This document shows positions 18,004-26,092 of a stretch of DNA of 64,000 nt, one piece after another (positions within the stretch are counted from its first letter, which is position 1; every line of letters begins with the position of its first letter). The notes under the pieces are model-generated. The model had not been told where the DNA came from. It worked only from the letters and a program-made list of their open reading frames with translations, and made no database searches. Both the position numbers and the translations under genes were made by a program. The stretch is taken from the NCBI GenBank assembly GCA_963930955.1, contig OZ006967.1, forward strand, positions 2,813,257 to 2,877,256. The letters are read 5' to 3'. This stretch comes from Scatomonas sp963930955 (GTDB lineage Bacteria; Bacillota; Clostridia; Lachnospirales; Lachnospiraceae).

Positions 18004-18552
18004 TTATAAAATCGTACGGATCATCCGCTGGTCCGGATGAGCGATCACCGAGGAATCCAGGAACATTCCCTTTCTGCCTGTCATATTTTTGGCCTTTTCT
18101 ATGGCCGCCTCCACCGCCGATACTTCGCCGGTCAGAAGCATATAGGATTTTCCGCACATGCCCTTGGCAATGCGCAGTTCGATCAGATCCACAATGGCCG
18201 TCTTGGCGGCAATATCCGCCGCTTCGATAATGGCCGCCGCGTCATAGGTTTCCAGGATTCCCAGGGCGCTGATCTCCTCCACATGGGTGGCCCCGTAAAT
18301 AGCAGGAAAAATAGACTCGTGGGGATTGCCCAGCACAAAATTATCGATGAGCTGGTTCTCATACTGGGTGCTGGCCGCTTCCACCGCCGCTTTTACCGCG
18401 CTGAGATCTCCAGAGATAATCGCGATATATTTTCCAGGACAGACTGTCTGCGCCTCTACGATTTCCACCTCTGCGGTTTTTACCATGGTATCTGCGGCTG
18501 TCATGCCCGTGGCCACGGTTTTGAACTCGATCATACCGATTGCTTTACTCAT
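18004..18552 (-). CDS. pduT: Tandem-BMC shell protein PduT, iron-sulfur type
   Basis: A 182-residue shell trimer with two BMC domains: residues 1-92 (SKAIGMIEFKTVATGMTAAD) and about 93-180 (SALGILETYDAAAIIEAAD). The loop VCPGKYIAII contains the cysteine at residue 38 that in Salmonella PduT helps hold a [4Fe-4S] cluster in the trimer pore. This suggests electron passage through the shell, with PduS encoded immediately upstream as its usual partner. Confidence 0.92.
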   Translation of the reverse strand: MSKAIGMIEFKTVATGMTAADTMVKTAEVEIVEAQTVCPGKYIAIISGDLSAVKAAVEAASTQYENQLIDNFVLGNPHESIFPAIYGATHVEEISALGILETYDAAAIIEAADIAAKTAIVDLIELRIAKGMCGKSYMLLTGEVSAVEAAIEKAKNMTGRKGMFLDSSVIAHPDQRMIRTIL

Positions 18553-18569
18553 AACAGTACACGTCCTTT

Positions 18570-19895
18570 CTATCTGCTTACAATTCCGATATAGCGGTCA
18601 GTGACTTCATTGACCCTGCCGGCGATGGATGCATGGATCCCTACGCTGAGTCCTTTGGCGGGCTGTGCGATCATCTGTCCCTGGGTCACGATATCTCCCA
18701 CCTTCACCACAGGAACCGCCGGAGCTCCGATGTGCTGGCTTAGCAGCACCTTCACTGCTTTTATCTCCGCTGTCCGGTCATTCAGGGGCGCCTCTTTGTC
18801 ATATTTGGTCAGTCCCAGCCTGGCCATCAGCCTCTCCTCCGGCACTTTCCGGAACTCCCGGGAGGGGTTCACCGGTTTCGACTCCACCTTGGGAGGCTTC
18901 ACGCCGTTTTTCCGCAGGCCGGCTTTATAGTCCGCCATCAGAGATCTGGGAGCCAGATCCTGGGGGCAGGCGTACATTTCGCAGACGCCGCAGGAAGAAC
19001 AGAACATCGTATGCAAAAACGGGTTCAGATCCTGAAAATCTTTATTGGAAGCTGAACGCATGAAAAGGTGGGGCGTGATGGGATGTCCCAGAGCATGTCT
19101 CGGACAGAGATCCGTACACGTCTCGCACTGGCAGCAGATGGAAGCTGCCCTTTTCAGATCTATGGAAGCCTTTCTCTGCTTCTTCATTACGACCGGGTGA
19201 TCCTCCGGAAGGACCAGGATCGCATTTGTTGTCTTCGTCACCTGCTGGCTCCCGCTGCCGATGAAGCCCATCATAGGCCCGCCTACAAAGTAAACCGGGT
19301 TCTTAAGGGCTGTGCCTCCGGCCAGAGCCACCACATCATCCAGCGTGCAGCCCAGAGGAACTCTGACTGTTACCGGATGCTCTACCTCCGCCACAACAGA
19401 AACCAGCTTCGTTGTAACGGGCTGTTTGTTTTTCACCGCATTGTGAATATTATACATGGTTTCCACATTGAAAACCGCCACGCCTTCCTCGATGGGAAGG
19501 CCTCCCGGCCGCACGACTCTGCCGGTCGCCTCGTAGATCAGCACCACCTCATCGCCCATGGGGTACACTTCATCCAGCAGGGCGATACGCATTTCCGGAA
19601 ACTCTCCGATATACTGCTCCAAAGCTTTTACCGCTCCGGTATAGGAGCGCTTGATGCCGATGATGGCTTCTTTGGCCCCCACGGTCTGGGCTACCATATG
19701 GAAGGTCTCCATAATTTCGTAGGCGTGGGTTTCCATCAGCTGCCTGTGCAGTTTCAGCAGAGGCTCGCATTCCGCGCAGTTCAAAAGGATCGTATTGGCG
19801 CGCTGGTCAATCTTCATATAGGTCGGAAACCCGGCGCCTCCGGCGCCGACTACGCCATTTTCCTGTACAATTTTCTGTAATTCTTCGATTCCCAT
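18570..19895 (-). CDS. pduS: PduS-like flavo-iron-sulfur protein (cobalamin reductase, RnfC-related)
   Basis: A 441-residue protein. The N-terminal VGAGGAGFPTYMKIDQRA is an NADH/FMN site of the RnfC/NuoF type. Two ferredoxin-like clusters follow: CCQCETCTDLCPRHALGH and CSSCGVCEMYACPQDL. A C-terminal barrel-sandwich region is also present. In propanediol BMCs, PduS reduces cob(III)alamin so that the adenosyltransferase can regenerate coenzyme B12. I choose ATG 19895, with GGAG 7 nt upstream and 5 bp after the pduN stop; a longer frame beginning at 19991 would overlap pduN. Confidence 0.9.
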   Translation of the reverse strand: MGIEELQKIVQENGVVGAGGAGFPTYMKIDQRANTILLNCAECEPLLKLHRQLMETHAYEIMETFHMVAQTVGAKEAIIGIKRSYTGAVKALEQYIGEFPEMRIALLDEVYPMGDEVVLIYEATGRVVRPGGLPIEEGVAVFNVETMYNIHNAVKNKQPVTTKLVSVVAEVEHPVTVRVPLGCTLDDVVALAGGTALKNPVYFVGGPMMGFIGSGSQQVTKTTNAILVLPEDHPVVMKKQRKASIDLKRAASICCQCETCTDLCPRHALGHPITPHLFMRSASNKDFQDLNPFLHTMFCSSCGVCEMYACPQDLAPRSLMADYKAGLRKNGVKPPKVESKPVNPSREFRKVPEERLMARLGLTKYDKEAPLNDRTAEIKAVKVLLSQHIGAPAVPVVKVGDIVTQGQMIAQPAKGLSVGIHASIAGRVNEVTDRYIGIVSR

Positions 19896-19899
19896 ACCG

Positions 19900-20187
19900 T
19901 TACTCCATTCCCACATCATCCTGCTCCAGAATGCCGCCCTCATCGATGATTCCGACGATCGCAGCGTCCACCGGAGCGTCCTCCATATCACAGCCGATCC
20001 TGGCGGCGCTTCCCTGGGCGACCATTACCAGTTCGCCGATTCCCGCGCCGATATGATCAATGGCAATGATCTGGCGTGTATCCGCCTGCATATGACGCAG
20101 GGGTTCTACAATCATGAACTTGTTTCCGATTAATTTCTCGCTTTTTCTTGTAGATACTAGGCTTCCCACAACCTTTCCCGCTATCAT
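19900..20187 (-). CDS. pduN: Pentameric BMC vertex protein PduN (EutN/CcmL family)
   Basis: A 95-residue protein that caps the twelve vertices of the shell. It starts MIAGKVVGSLVSTRKSEKL and contains ADTRQIIAIDHIGAGIGELV and VDAAIVGIIDEG, all typical of the family. GGAGGAG lies just before the ATG at 20187. An upstream ATG at 20211 lacks a good site. Confidence 0.92.
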   Translation of the reverse strand: MIAGKVVGSLVSTRKSEKLIGNKFMIVEPLRHMQADTRQIIAIDHIGAGIGELVMVAQGSAARIGCDMEDAPVDAAIVGIIDEGGILEQDDVGME

Positions 20188-20275
20188 ATTCTCCTCCTGT
20201 AGTTTCCTCATCAGGCGGAATGAGCTGCCCCGGCTTACGCCGGCGCAGCGTCAATCCTGATGTGGTATTCAAACT

Positions 20276-20920
20276 TTATTTAATAATGGTTACCGTATCA
20301 TTGCAGGCGATCTGGGCTGCGTTTGCCTCGTCCGTATCAATATGCATCTCCAGAGTGAAGCTGTCGTCCACACGGATCTTCACGTGATTCAGGATCGCCC
20401 CTCTCTCGTTGTCTGCCCTGACGGAAACCTCATCTCCATTCTGCAGACCGGCTGCCATGGCATCCTGGGGTGACATATGGATGTGGCGCATGGCAATAAT
20501 GCACCCTTCCTTCAGGTAAAGAGCTCCTTTGGGGCCCACCAGAGCAATAGGCGCGCTGCCGGCCACATCTCCCGACTCCCGGACCGGGGCTTTGATCCCC
20601 AGCTTCAGGGCGTCTGTGGCGGAAATCTCCACCTGGGATGCCTTTCTGCAGGGTCCCAGAATTCTGACGTTCTCAATGGCCCGCAGCTTCAGTCCTACCA
20701 GGGTTACCTGCTCATTGGCCGCAAACTGCCCGCCCATCAGATCCTTTTTCTTGGTCAGATGGTATCCGGGTCCGAAAAGGATCTCCAGATGCTCCTGGGT
20801 CAGATGCACGTGCCGGGCGGAAACCCCCACCGGAACCATAAATCCGTGCTGGGCGCTTTCTCCTTTATTGATGGCCTCTACCACCATTCTGGTAATCAGT
20901 TCGATATTGTTTGTTTCCAA
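20276..20920 (-). CDS. pduL: Phosphate propanoyltransferase PduL
   Basis: Converts propionyl-CoA and phosphate to propionyl-phosphate and CoA, recycling CoA inside the shell. The 214-residue protein has an N-terminal amphipathic helix (NNIELITRMVVEAINKG) that looks like an encapsulation peptide. Zinc histidines lie in VSARHVHLT and RHIHMSPQDA, in the two PduL barrels. It follows the BMC-H genes and precedes pduN. The acetate/propionate kinase is not in the window. Confidence 0.93.
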   Translation of the reverse strand: METNNIELITRMVVEAINKGESAQHGFMVPVGVSARHVHLTQEHLEILFGPGYHLTKKKDLMGGQFAANEQVTLVGLKLRAIENVRILGPCRKASQVEISATDALKLGIKAPVRESGDVAGSAPIALVGPKGALYLKEGCIIAMRHIHMSPQDAMAAGLQNGDEVSVRADNERGAILNHVKIRVDDSFTLEMHIDTDEANAAQIACNDTVTIIK

Positions 20921-21007
20921 AACGACACCTCTTTCCGCTAAGAGTTTGCCGGGGATCTCCGGTCAGTTTCCATCCGGGGATCCCCCAGCAAATCCTGATC
21001 CGACTGC

Positions 21008-21529
21008 TTATTTCAGTTTCGGCAGAATCATCTCAACGTCGCTGTGAGGTCTGGGGATTACGTGGGTAGCTACCAGCTCGCCCAGTCTGGAGGCATTGTT
21101 TGCGCCAGCTTCTACAGAAGATTTAACAGCGCCTACATCGCCGCGAACCATTACGGTTACCAGTCCGGATCCGATCTTCTCGGTTCCGATCAGTACTACG
21201 TTGGCAGCCTTGCACATAGCGTCCGCTGCTTCAATTGCCGCAACCAGTCCTCTGGTTTCTACCATTCCTAATGCTTCCTGTGTCATCCTTTTTTCCTCCT
21301 TATGGATCGTTGTACTTGCTTTTTCAGCTCCGGCCTCCGGCTTTGCCGGCTCCGCTTTTACCGTTTTTTCCGCTCCCGCCTGAACCTGAACCGTTTTTTC
21401 CTGCCGGACTTCCGCAGCGGGTTCTTTCTCCGGCGCCTTCACCGGTTCCTGCGCAGATTCCTTTACGGGTTCCTTGGCTGTTTCATTGATCTGGGCATCC
21501 GTGACCTTTGTTTTTTTTATTTCCGCCAT
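21008..21529 (-). CDS. BMC-H shell protein (PduA/J-like) with alternative long N-terminus
   Basis: From ATG 21529 this is 173 residues. The first 81 form a low-complexity Lys/Glu/Pro/Ala-rich tail with repeats such as KEPVKESAQEPVKAPEKEP, followed by an ordinary 92-residue BMC-H domain (TQEALGMVETRGLVAAIEAA). A very strong site (AAGGAGG, 8 nt spacing) lies before the internal ATG at 21286, so a short form is expected. The long-form start overlaps the preceding BMC gene by 13 bp and has a weaker GGGGGA site. A two-start shell gene recalls Salmonella PduB/PduB', but the tail itself is unlike it. The domain is nearly identical to the one at 21848-22129. Confidence 0.85.
   Translation of the reverse strand: MAEIKKTKVTDAQINETAKEPVKESAQEPVKAPEKEPAAEVRQEKTVQVQAGAEKTVKAEPAKPEAGAEKASTTIHKEEKRMTQEALGMVETRGLVAAIEAADAMCKAANVVLIGTEKIGSGLVTVMVRGDVGAVKSSVEAGANNASRLGELVATHVIPRPHSDVEMILPKLK
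21126..21193. repeat. 68-bp exact direct repeat, copy 1 (second copy 21969-22036)
   Basis: The stretch from ACAGCGCC to GATCAG is identical at 21126-21193 and 21969-22036, inside the two PduA/J-like genes. Sequence on both sides is also largely shared. This points to recent duplication or gene conversion and offers a recombination target that would delete the gene between. Confidence 0.85.
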
Positions 21530-21828
21530 GCGTAATCCCCCACTGTTCTCCATCTGCTCGCACTCAATTGAACCATTTTCACGATTTCCTCATGAGGATT
21601 TGCAATGACCGCATGACATACAGGTTTTTTAATAGCCCTTTCCACAGCCGCGTCCACAGCAGTGGTGACCGAAGAGACATCCCCTTCGATGATCAAGGTA
21701 ACCAGCCTGCCTCCCAGCTTTCGCTCCCAGGAAGCCAGATGGACATCCGCCGCCTTGCACATAATGTCAACGGCGTCCATCGCTGCGGTCACACCTGTAA
21801 TTTCCACAAAGCCATACGCGTTTCCCAT
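21517..21828 (-). CDS. BMC-H shell protein, divergent
   Basis: A 103-residue single BMC-domain protein starting MGNAYGFVEITGVTAAMDAV. It lacks the KIGSG pore motif of PduA/J; the equivalent region reads ERKLGGRLVTLIIEGD, so its pore should differ. The tail ends ASRWRTVGDYAWRK. It lies 20 bp downstream of the PduA/J-like gene at 21848 and overlaps the long start of the next one. Confidence 0.88.
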   Translation of the reverse strand: MGNAYGFVEITGVTAAMDAVDIMCKAADVHLASWERKLGGRLVTLIIEGDVSSVTTAVDAAVERAIKKPVCHAVIANPHEEIVKMVQLSASRWRTVGDYAWRK

Positions 21829-21847
21829 GGTTCTCCTGCTCCTCTGA

Positions 21848-22129
21848 TTACTCTAAATTGTGGGGAAGAATCTTCTCAACATCGTTGTGGGGTCTGGGGA
21901 TTACGTGGGTAGCTACCAGCTCGCCCAGTCTGGAGGCAGCGGCGCTTCCGCTTTCTACAGCAGCTTTTACAGCGCCTACATCGCCGCGAACCATTACGGT
22001 TACCAGTCCGGATCCGATCTTCTCGGTTCCGATCAGGTGTACCTCAGCAGCCTTTGTCATTGCATCCGCAGCCTCGATCGCAGCGGTAAGACCTCTGGTT
22101 TCTACCATTCCTAATGCTTCCTGTGCCAT
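21848..22129 (-). CDS. BMC-H shell protein PduA/PduJ-like
   Basis: A 93-residue hexamer-forming shell protein, AQEALGMVETRGLTAAIEAA, with the pore loop EKIGSGLVTVMVRGD and terminal VIPRPHNDVEKILP. It has exactly the PduA/EutM/PduJ form and is probably the main facet tile, letting substrates through its central pore. A GGAGG site precedes it. Confidence 0.93.
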   Translation of the reverse strand: MAQEALGMVETRGLTAAIEAADAMTKAAEVHLIGTEKIGSGLVTVMVRGDVGAVKAAVESGSAAASRLGELVATHVIPRPHNDVEKILPHNLE

Positions 22130-22159
22130 TTTTCTTTTCCTCCTGATTTATCAAAGAAT

Positions 22160-22477
22160 TTAGAATTTATCCAGTGCGCTGATCTTCAGCATCTTTTCCA
22201 CTCCCGGGTCGTCCGGATTGGGAATGATGTGGTGCGCTACCACACCGCTGATCCGATTGGCCGCTTCTATGCCAGCTTCGACCGCAGCCGTAACATCCTC
22301 TACGCTCCCGCGGTATTTAATGGTTACCAGAAGCGGTACCGGAAGCTCATCTGCACGGGCGGGTTTATTTTTATCAAAAACCTCCAGGGTAACGTTGGCT
22401 GCCTTGCAGCCGGCGTCACCGGCCACGAAGCCGGCCGTCAGTCCGAACACCTCCAGAATTCCTACGGCTTGTGCCAT
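22160..22477 (-). CDS. BMC-domain shell protein with an insertion
   Basis: A 105-residue single BMC domain, AQAVGILEVFGLTAGFVAGD. About eight extra residues (FDKNKPARADELPVPL) lie between the second strand and the pore loop. It ends VAHHIIPNPDDPGVEKMLKI. The extra loop should alter the face or pore of the hexamer. It follows the Zn alcohol dehydrogenase by about 30 bp. Confidence 0.88.
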   Translation of the reverse strand: MAQAVGILEVFGLTAGFVAGDAGCKAANVTLEVFDKNKPARADELPVPLLVTIKYRGSVEDVTAAVEAGIEAANRISGVVAHHIIPNPDDPGVEKMLKISALDKF

Positions 22478-22506
22478 TGCTGTTCTCTCCTTACTTAGCC
22501 AAATGT

Positions 22507-23724
22507 TTATTTGTTAATGATGGCGATCTTCAGACCTTTCTGTGCCAGGTTGGTCTGATGGGCCTCATTGATCTCCTCCAGCGGGAAGGTATGGGTGATC
22601 AGCTCATCCATGGGAAGGCCGATGGCCTTAGCCCTCTTCAGGAAGTCAAAGGTGGTGGCGTAGTCTCTCAGGGTGTATACCCAGCTTCCCACCAGGTTGA
22701 TCTCCTTGGAGCAGAGGTCAAAATGCGGATTGATGGTAGCGTCTCCACCATTGATGAAGAAGCCCAGCTCACAGAGACCGCCGCCGTTGCGGATGAAATG
22801 ATAAATATTGGAATGTGCCGCCGGAGCTCCGGTACACTGGAACGCAAAGTCCGCCAGATGTCCGCCGAACGCCTCTTTCACCGCCTCAGCCAGGGCGTCG
22901 ATGCCCTTGTGCTCCATGAAGTTTACAGACTTTTCGGCTCCCATCTTCTTGGCAAACTCCAGACGCTGGGGATTTCCATCTACCGCTACAATATGCTCCA
23001 CACCCAGGGTGCGCAGTACAGCGATACAGATCAGACCGATGGGGCCGCAGCCCTGTACCACCACCCGGCTGTTGAAGCGGAGGATGTTGGTGGTCTTTGC
23101 TCTCTCTACCGCATGCACCAGCACGGCGCAGGGCTCAATAAGGATTCTGGATTTCAGATCCAGGTCGCTTACATTGAAAAATGTGCTGCCGAATGCGCCG
23201 CCCCGGATGAGGATATAATCGGAAAACCATCCGTTCAGATGCACATCGTCGTCGGGCAGCAGGCCGTACACGTCAGCGGCGCCTACGTTCTGCTTGTTCA
23301 GGTCGAACATGGTGATCTCCGGGTCATCCTTGAAGATCATGCAGGTAACTACTTTGTCGCCTACCTTTACGTCTTTTCCCGCGCTGTCTTTCTTAACGTT
23401 CTTGCCCATTTTAACAATCTCGCCGGTACCCTCATGGCCCAGTGCCACCGGGATGAGACCGAAGGGATCTCTCTTGAACTCATGGGCGTCGGTGCCGCAG
23501 ATGCCGCAGCCTTCTACCTTCACCAGGATATCGTCATCGCCTACTTCCGGCATGGGGAATTCCTTGATATCATAGTGCTCCAGGGAAGTCAGCATGGCCA
23601 CATGAGCGGTCTTGGGAATGTCTCCGGAGGCAGCCGGAGCAGATGCCGCTCCGCTGTTTCCGCCGGCCATTCCGGCCAGAACCTGTTTTACAATTTCTTC
23701 AATATTTGCAGAATTCATATCCAT
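22507..23724 (-). CDS. Encapsulated zinc-dependent alcohol dehydrogenase
   Basis: Medium-chain dehydrogenase of 405 residues. The first 20 or so form an amphipathic helix (NIEEIVKQVLAGM) followed by a Gly/Ala/Ser linker: an N-terminal encapsulation peptide. The catalytic domain starts near residue 37, with GCGICGTDAHEF, GHEGTG and Rossmann VVQGCGPIGLICIAVL. The usual four-cysteine structural zinc lobe is absent. It probably reduces lactaldehyde or propionaldehyde and recycles NAD in the lumen. Similar enzymes accompany fucose/rhamnose microcompartments of the glycyl-radical type in clostridia. It follows pduP in the operon. Confidence 0.87.
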   Translation of the reverse strand: MDMNSANIEEIVKQVLAGMAGGNSGAASAPAASGDIPKTAHVAMLTSLEHYDIKEFPMPEVGDDDILVKVEGCGICGTDAHEFKRDPFGLIPVALGHEGTGEIVKMGKNVKKDSAGKDVKVGDKVVTCMIFKDDPEITMFDLNKQNVGAADVYGLLPDDDVHLNGWFSDYILIRGGAFGSTFFNVSDLDLKSRILIEPCAVLVHAVERAKTTNILRFNSRVVVQGCGPIGLICIAVLRTLGVEHIVAVDGNPQRLEFAKKMGAEKSVNFMEHKGIDALAEAVKEAFGGHLADFAFQCTGAPAAHSNIYHFIRNGGGLCELGFFINGGDATINPHFDLCSKEINLVGSWVYTLRDYATTFDFLKRAKAIGLPMDELITHTFPLEEINEAHQTNLAQKGLKIAIINK

Positions 23725-23742
23725 TTTCTATCTACCTCCTGC

Positions 23743-25131
23743 CTATCGGATGCACAGACTGTCAACCATAACGCAGCGTCTTCTCTTGGTAAAGGACTGG
23801 GCGCTGGTAAGGCCTTCGCCGGTTCTGCTGGCAATGGTGAAGGTGCAGTAGCCCTCTCCTCCAAATCCCAGGGCAGAATAAGACGGCCCGTTCTTTACCA
23901 GGATCGCTGTATCAATGGCCTTGGCATATTTTGTGATCCGGTCTACATTCTTGGAGTGAATGTGGGCGGAATGTCTGTTTCCATGCTCCAGCCATACAGC
24001 CTGTTCTACCGCGTCCTCAAAATCCTTTGCCCGGACAATGCCCAGAATCGGCATCATCAGCTCTGTCGTGATCAGCGGATGTTCCTTAGGTCCTTCAAAA
24101 ATAATGCAGCGGATATTGTCCGGCACCGTTACGCCGATCATGCCCAGAAGAGTCTTGGCATCCCGGCCTACGCATTTCCGGTTCAGACGGCCGTCCTTCA
24201 TGACTACCGCGCTGAGCTTGTCCTGCTCTTCCTGGGAAGCCAGGTAGCAGTCCTGTTCCGTTACCATATAGTGGATCAGCTCGTCCACCACCTGGGTAAC
24301 GGCCACAACTTCTTTTTCCGCAATGCAGGGCAGGTTGTTGTCGAAGGTACATCCGTTGACAATATCCTCCGCCGCTTTGCGGATATCCGCAGTCTCGTCT
24401 ACCAGGGCCGGGGGATTTCCGGCGCCGGCTCCGATTCCTCTTTTTCCGGAGGACAGCACTGCTGTTACAACTCCCGGTCCGCCGGTGGCGGCGATCAGGG
24501 GAATGTCTTTATGCTTCATCATAATGGCGCTGGTGTCCAGGGTGGGTTTTTCCACGGTAACGGCAATGTTCACCGGTCCGCCCCCTTCCAGAGAAGCCTC
24601 ATTCAGCAGATTGATGGCAAACTGAGAAGTTCTTACCGCCTGGGGATGGGGATTGAACACAACGGTGTTGCCTGCGGCGAACATTCCGATGGTGTTGCAG
24701 AGTACGGTTTCCTGGGGATTGGTACAGGGGGTGATAGCTCCGATCACTCCGAAGGGTCCCATTTCCACCAGGGTCAGGCCTCTGTCGCCGGACCAGGCTG
24801 TGGTGTGCAGATCTTCCGTTCCCGGAGTCTTGTCCGCCACCAGGTGGTTCTTCAGTATTTTATGTCCTACATTTCCCATGCCTGTTTCATCTACAGCCAT
24901 GCGGGCCATAAGCTCCGCGTTTTCATGGATCTTGCGGCGCATAATGGAAATGATCTTTTCTCTCTGATCCAGGGACATGTCGCGCACAACCTTCTGGGCC
25001 TTTTTGGCAGCCTCAATGGCTTCGTTCATATCCTGGAAAATTCCCAGTTTTCCGGCCGGAGAATCTTTCAGCTGCATCTTGGCCATTACTTCCTGCACGA
25101 TGTCCTTTACCATGCTCTCGTTGATCGGCAT
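23743..25131 (-). CDS. pduP: CoA-acylating propionaldehyde dehydrogenase PduP
   Basis: Oxidises propionaldehyde to propionyl-CoA with NAD. The 462 residues include an N-terminal encapsulation helix (NESMVKDIVQEVMAKMQLK), the NAD fold, the catalytic cysteine in NGCTFDNNLPCIAEKEV (DNNLPC being characteristic of acylating enzymes), and TRTGEGLTSAQSFTKRRR near the C-terminus. It lies between the encapsulated aldolase and the Zn alcohol dehydrogenase. Confidence 0.95.
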   Translation of the reverse strand: MPINESMVKDIVQEVMAKMQLKDSPAGKLGIFQDMNEAIEAAKKAQKVVRDMSLDQREKIISIMRRKIHENAELMARMAVDETGMGNVGHKILKNHLVADKTPGTEDLHTTAWSGDRGLTLVEMGPFGVIGAITPCTNPQETVLCNTIGMFAAGNTVVFNPHPQAVRTSQFAINLLNEASLEGGGPVNIAVTVEKPTLDTSAIMMKHKDIPLIAATGGPGVVTAVLSSGKRGIGAGAGNPPALVDETADIRKAAEDIVNGCTFDNNLPCIAEKEVVAVTQVVDELIHYMVTEQDCYLASQEEQDKLSAVVMKDGRLNRKCVGRDAKTLLGMIGVTVPDNIRCIIFEGPKEHPLITTELMMPILGIVRAKDFEDAVEQAVWLEHGNRHSAHIHSKNVDRITKYAKAIDTAILVKNGPSYSALGFGGEGYCTFTIASRTGEGLTSAQSFTKRRRCVMVDSLCIR

Positions 25132-25156
25132 GATAATTACCTCCTTAATTCAAGCC

Positions 25157-25966
25157 TTATTTCAGTCCCAGCTGCTCCATAACCTGTTTGGTAACAGAAG
25201 CGATCATGTCAGCGTCTACTGCTCCGGCAGGCGCGGATTTTTCACAGGTACAGCTGCTGCCGCAGTTATGGCAGTTCACATCGCCCTTGTTCAGGCAGAT
25301 ATTTGCCGGATGCTTTCCGGGCATGCCCATCTTTCTGCGGATCTCGTACAGCTTTTCAACCTGCTCTTTATCGAACTCCTTGGGTCCGCCCAGCATCTTG
25401 GACTGGTACAGCAACTGCGCGTAGAACTCTACAGACTCCATCTTCATGTAAGCAGCCAGCAGGTCTGTGGAGTAGGTCAGCGCTCCGTGGTTCTCCAGCA
25501 GAACAGCGTCAAAATAAGGAAGATATTTCTCTACCGCATCCGGGATCTCCATGGTGGAGGGGGTGCCGTACTCAGCGATGGGAACGCAGCCCAGAGCGAT
25601 TACTGCTTCCGGCATAATGGGCTGGGTCAGCGGAATACCTGCAATGGCAAAACTTGTGGCATATACAGGATGAGCATGTACCACGGCGCCTACATCCGGT
25701 CTTTTCTCATACACTCTCATGTGCATCTTGATCTCAGAGGAGGGTTTGAATCCCGGATTTGCCTGGATCACATTTCCCTTGGCATCTACCTTGCAGATAT
25801 ACTCCGGAGTCATGAATCCCTTGGACACGCCGGTGGGGGTGCAGAGGAACTCATTGTCGTTGATCTTTACGGAGATGTTTCCGTCGTTGGCGGCAACCAT
25901 GTTCCGGTTGTAGATCCTCTTGCCGATGTCACAGATCTGTTTTTTGATTTCAAATTCGTTTACCAT
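25157..25966 (-). CDS. fucA: L-fuculose-1-phosphate aldolase with C-terminal encapsulation tail
   Basis: Class II zinc aldolase of 269 residues that splits L-fuculose-1-P (or L-rhamnulose-1-P) into DHAP and L-lactaldehyde. It has AANDGNISVKI, SSEIKMHMRVY (catalytic Glu), zinc histidines in VVHAHPVYATSFA, and LLENHGALTYS. The ordinary aldolase ends near residue 225. Beyond it is a cysteine-rich linker (NCHNCGSSCTC) and a final amphipathic helix (ADMIASVTKQVMEQLGLK) like the tags on PduP and the Zn dehydrogenase. I start at ATG 25966, preceded by AAGGAGG; the promoter at 26016-26044 excludes the upstream in-frame ATG at 26050. It is first in the BMC shell operon. Confidence 0.93.
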   Translation of the reverse strand: MVNEFEIKKQICDIGKRIYNRNMVAANDGNISVKINDNEFLCTPTGVSKGFMTPEYICKVDAKGNVIQANPGFKPSSEIKMHMRVYEKRPDVGAVVHAHPVYATSFAIAGIPLTQPIMPEAVIALGCVPIAEYGTPSTMEIPDAVEKYLPYFDAVLLENHGALTYSTDLLAAYMKMESVEFYAQLLYQSKMLGGPKEFDKEQVEKLYEIRRKMGMPGKHPANICLNKGDVNCHNCGSSCTCEKSAPAGAVDADMIASVTKQVMEQLGLK

Positions 25967-26015
25967 GCTCTCATTTCCTCCTTGAAATGCTTGGGTTTTG
26001 TTATATTCTGTTGAC

Positions 26016-26044
26016 ATTATACCGGTATTCCCGGATAAAGTCAA
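26016..26044 (-). promoter_or_regulatory. Promoter of the fucA-BMC operon
   Basis: On the minus strand TTGACT (26044-26039) and TATAAT (26021-26016) have a 17-bp spacer. Transcription would begin near 26009 with about 43 nt of leader before fucA. Confidence 0.88.
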
Positions 26045-26051
26045 GAACATC

Positions 26052-26071
26052 CTGTTGTTTTCTGTTGTTTT
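26052..26071. promoter_or_regulatory. Tandem CTGTTGTTTT operator candidate
   Basis: CTGTTGTTTT occurs twice head to tail (26052-26061 and 26062-26071), one helical turn apart, just upstream of the fucA -35 box. A further CTGTTG overlaps the -10 region at 26008-26013. Direct repeats at this spacing fit DeoR-family operators; the DeoR gene at 17217 is the natural candidate. Confidence 0.65.
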
Positions 26072-26092
26072 ATTCAGGTATTTGTGTTGAAT

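Noticed and set aside
18570..19895. RnfC subunit of an Rnf complex
   Set aside because: It shares the RnfC fold motifs, but no other rnf genes are present and it lies between pduT and pduN, so PduS is the better call.
25967..26050. N-terminally extended FucA starting at 26050
   Set aside because: The extension would overlap the -10 and -35 boxes of the operon promoter, and AAGGAGG lies before the shorter start.
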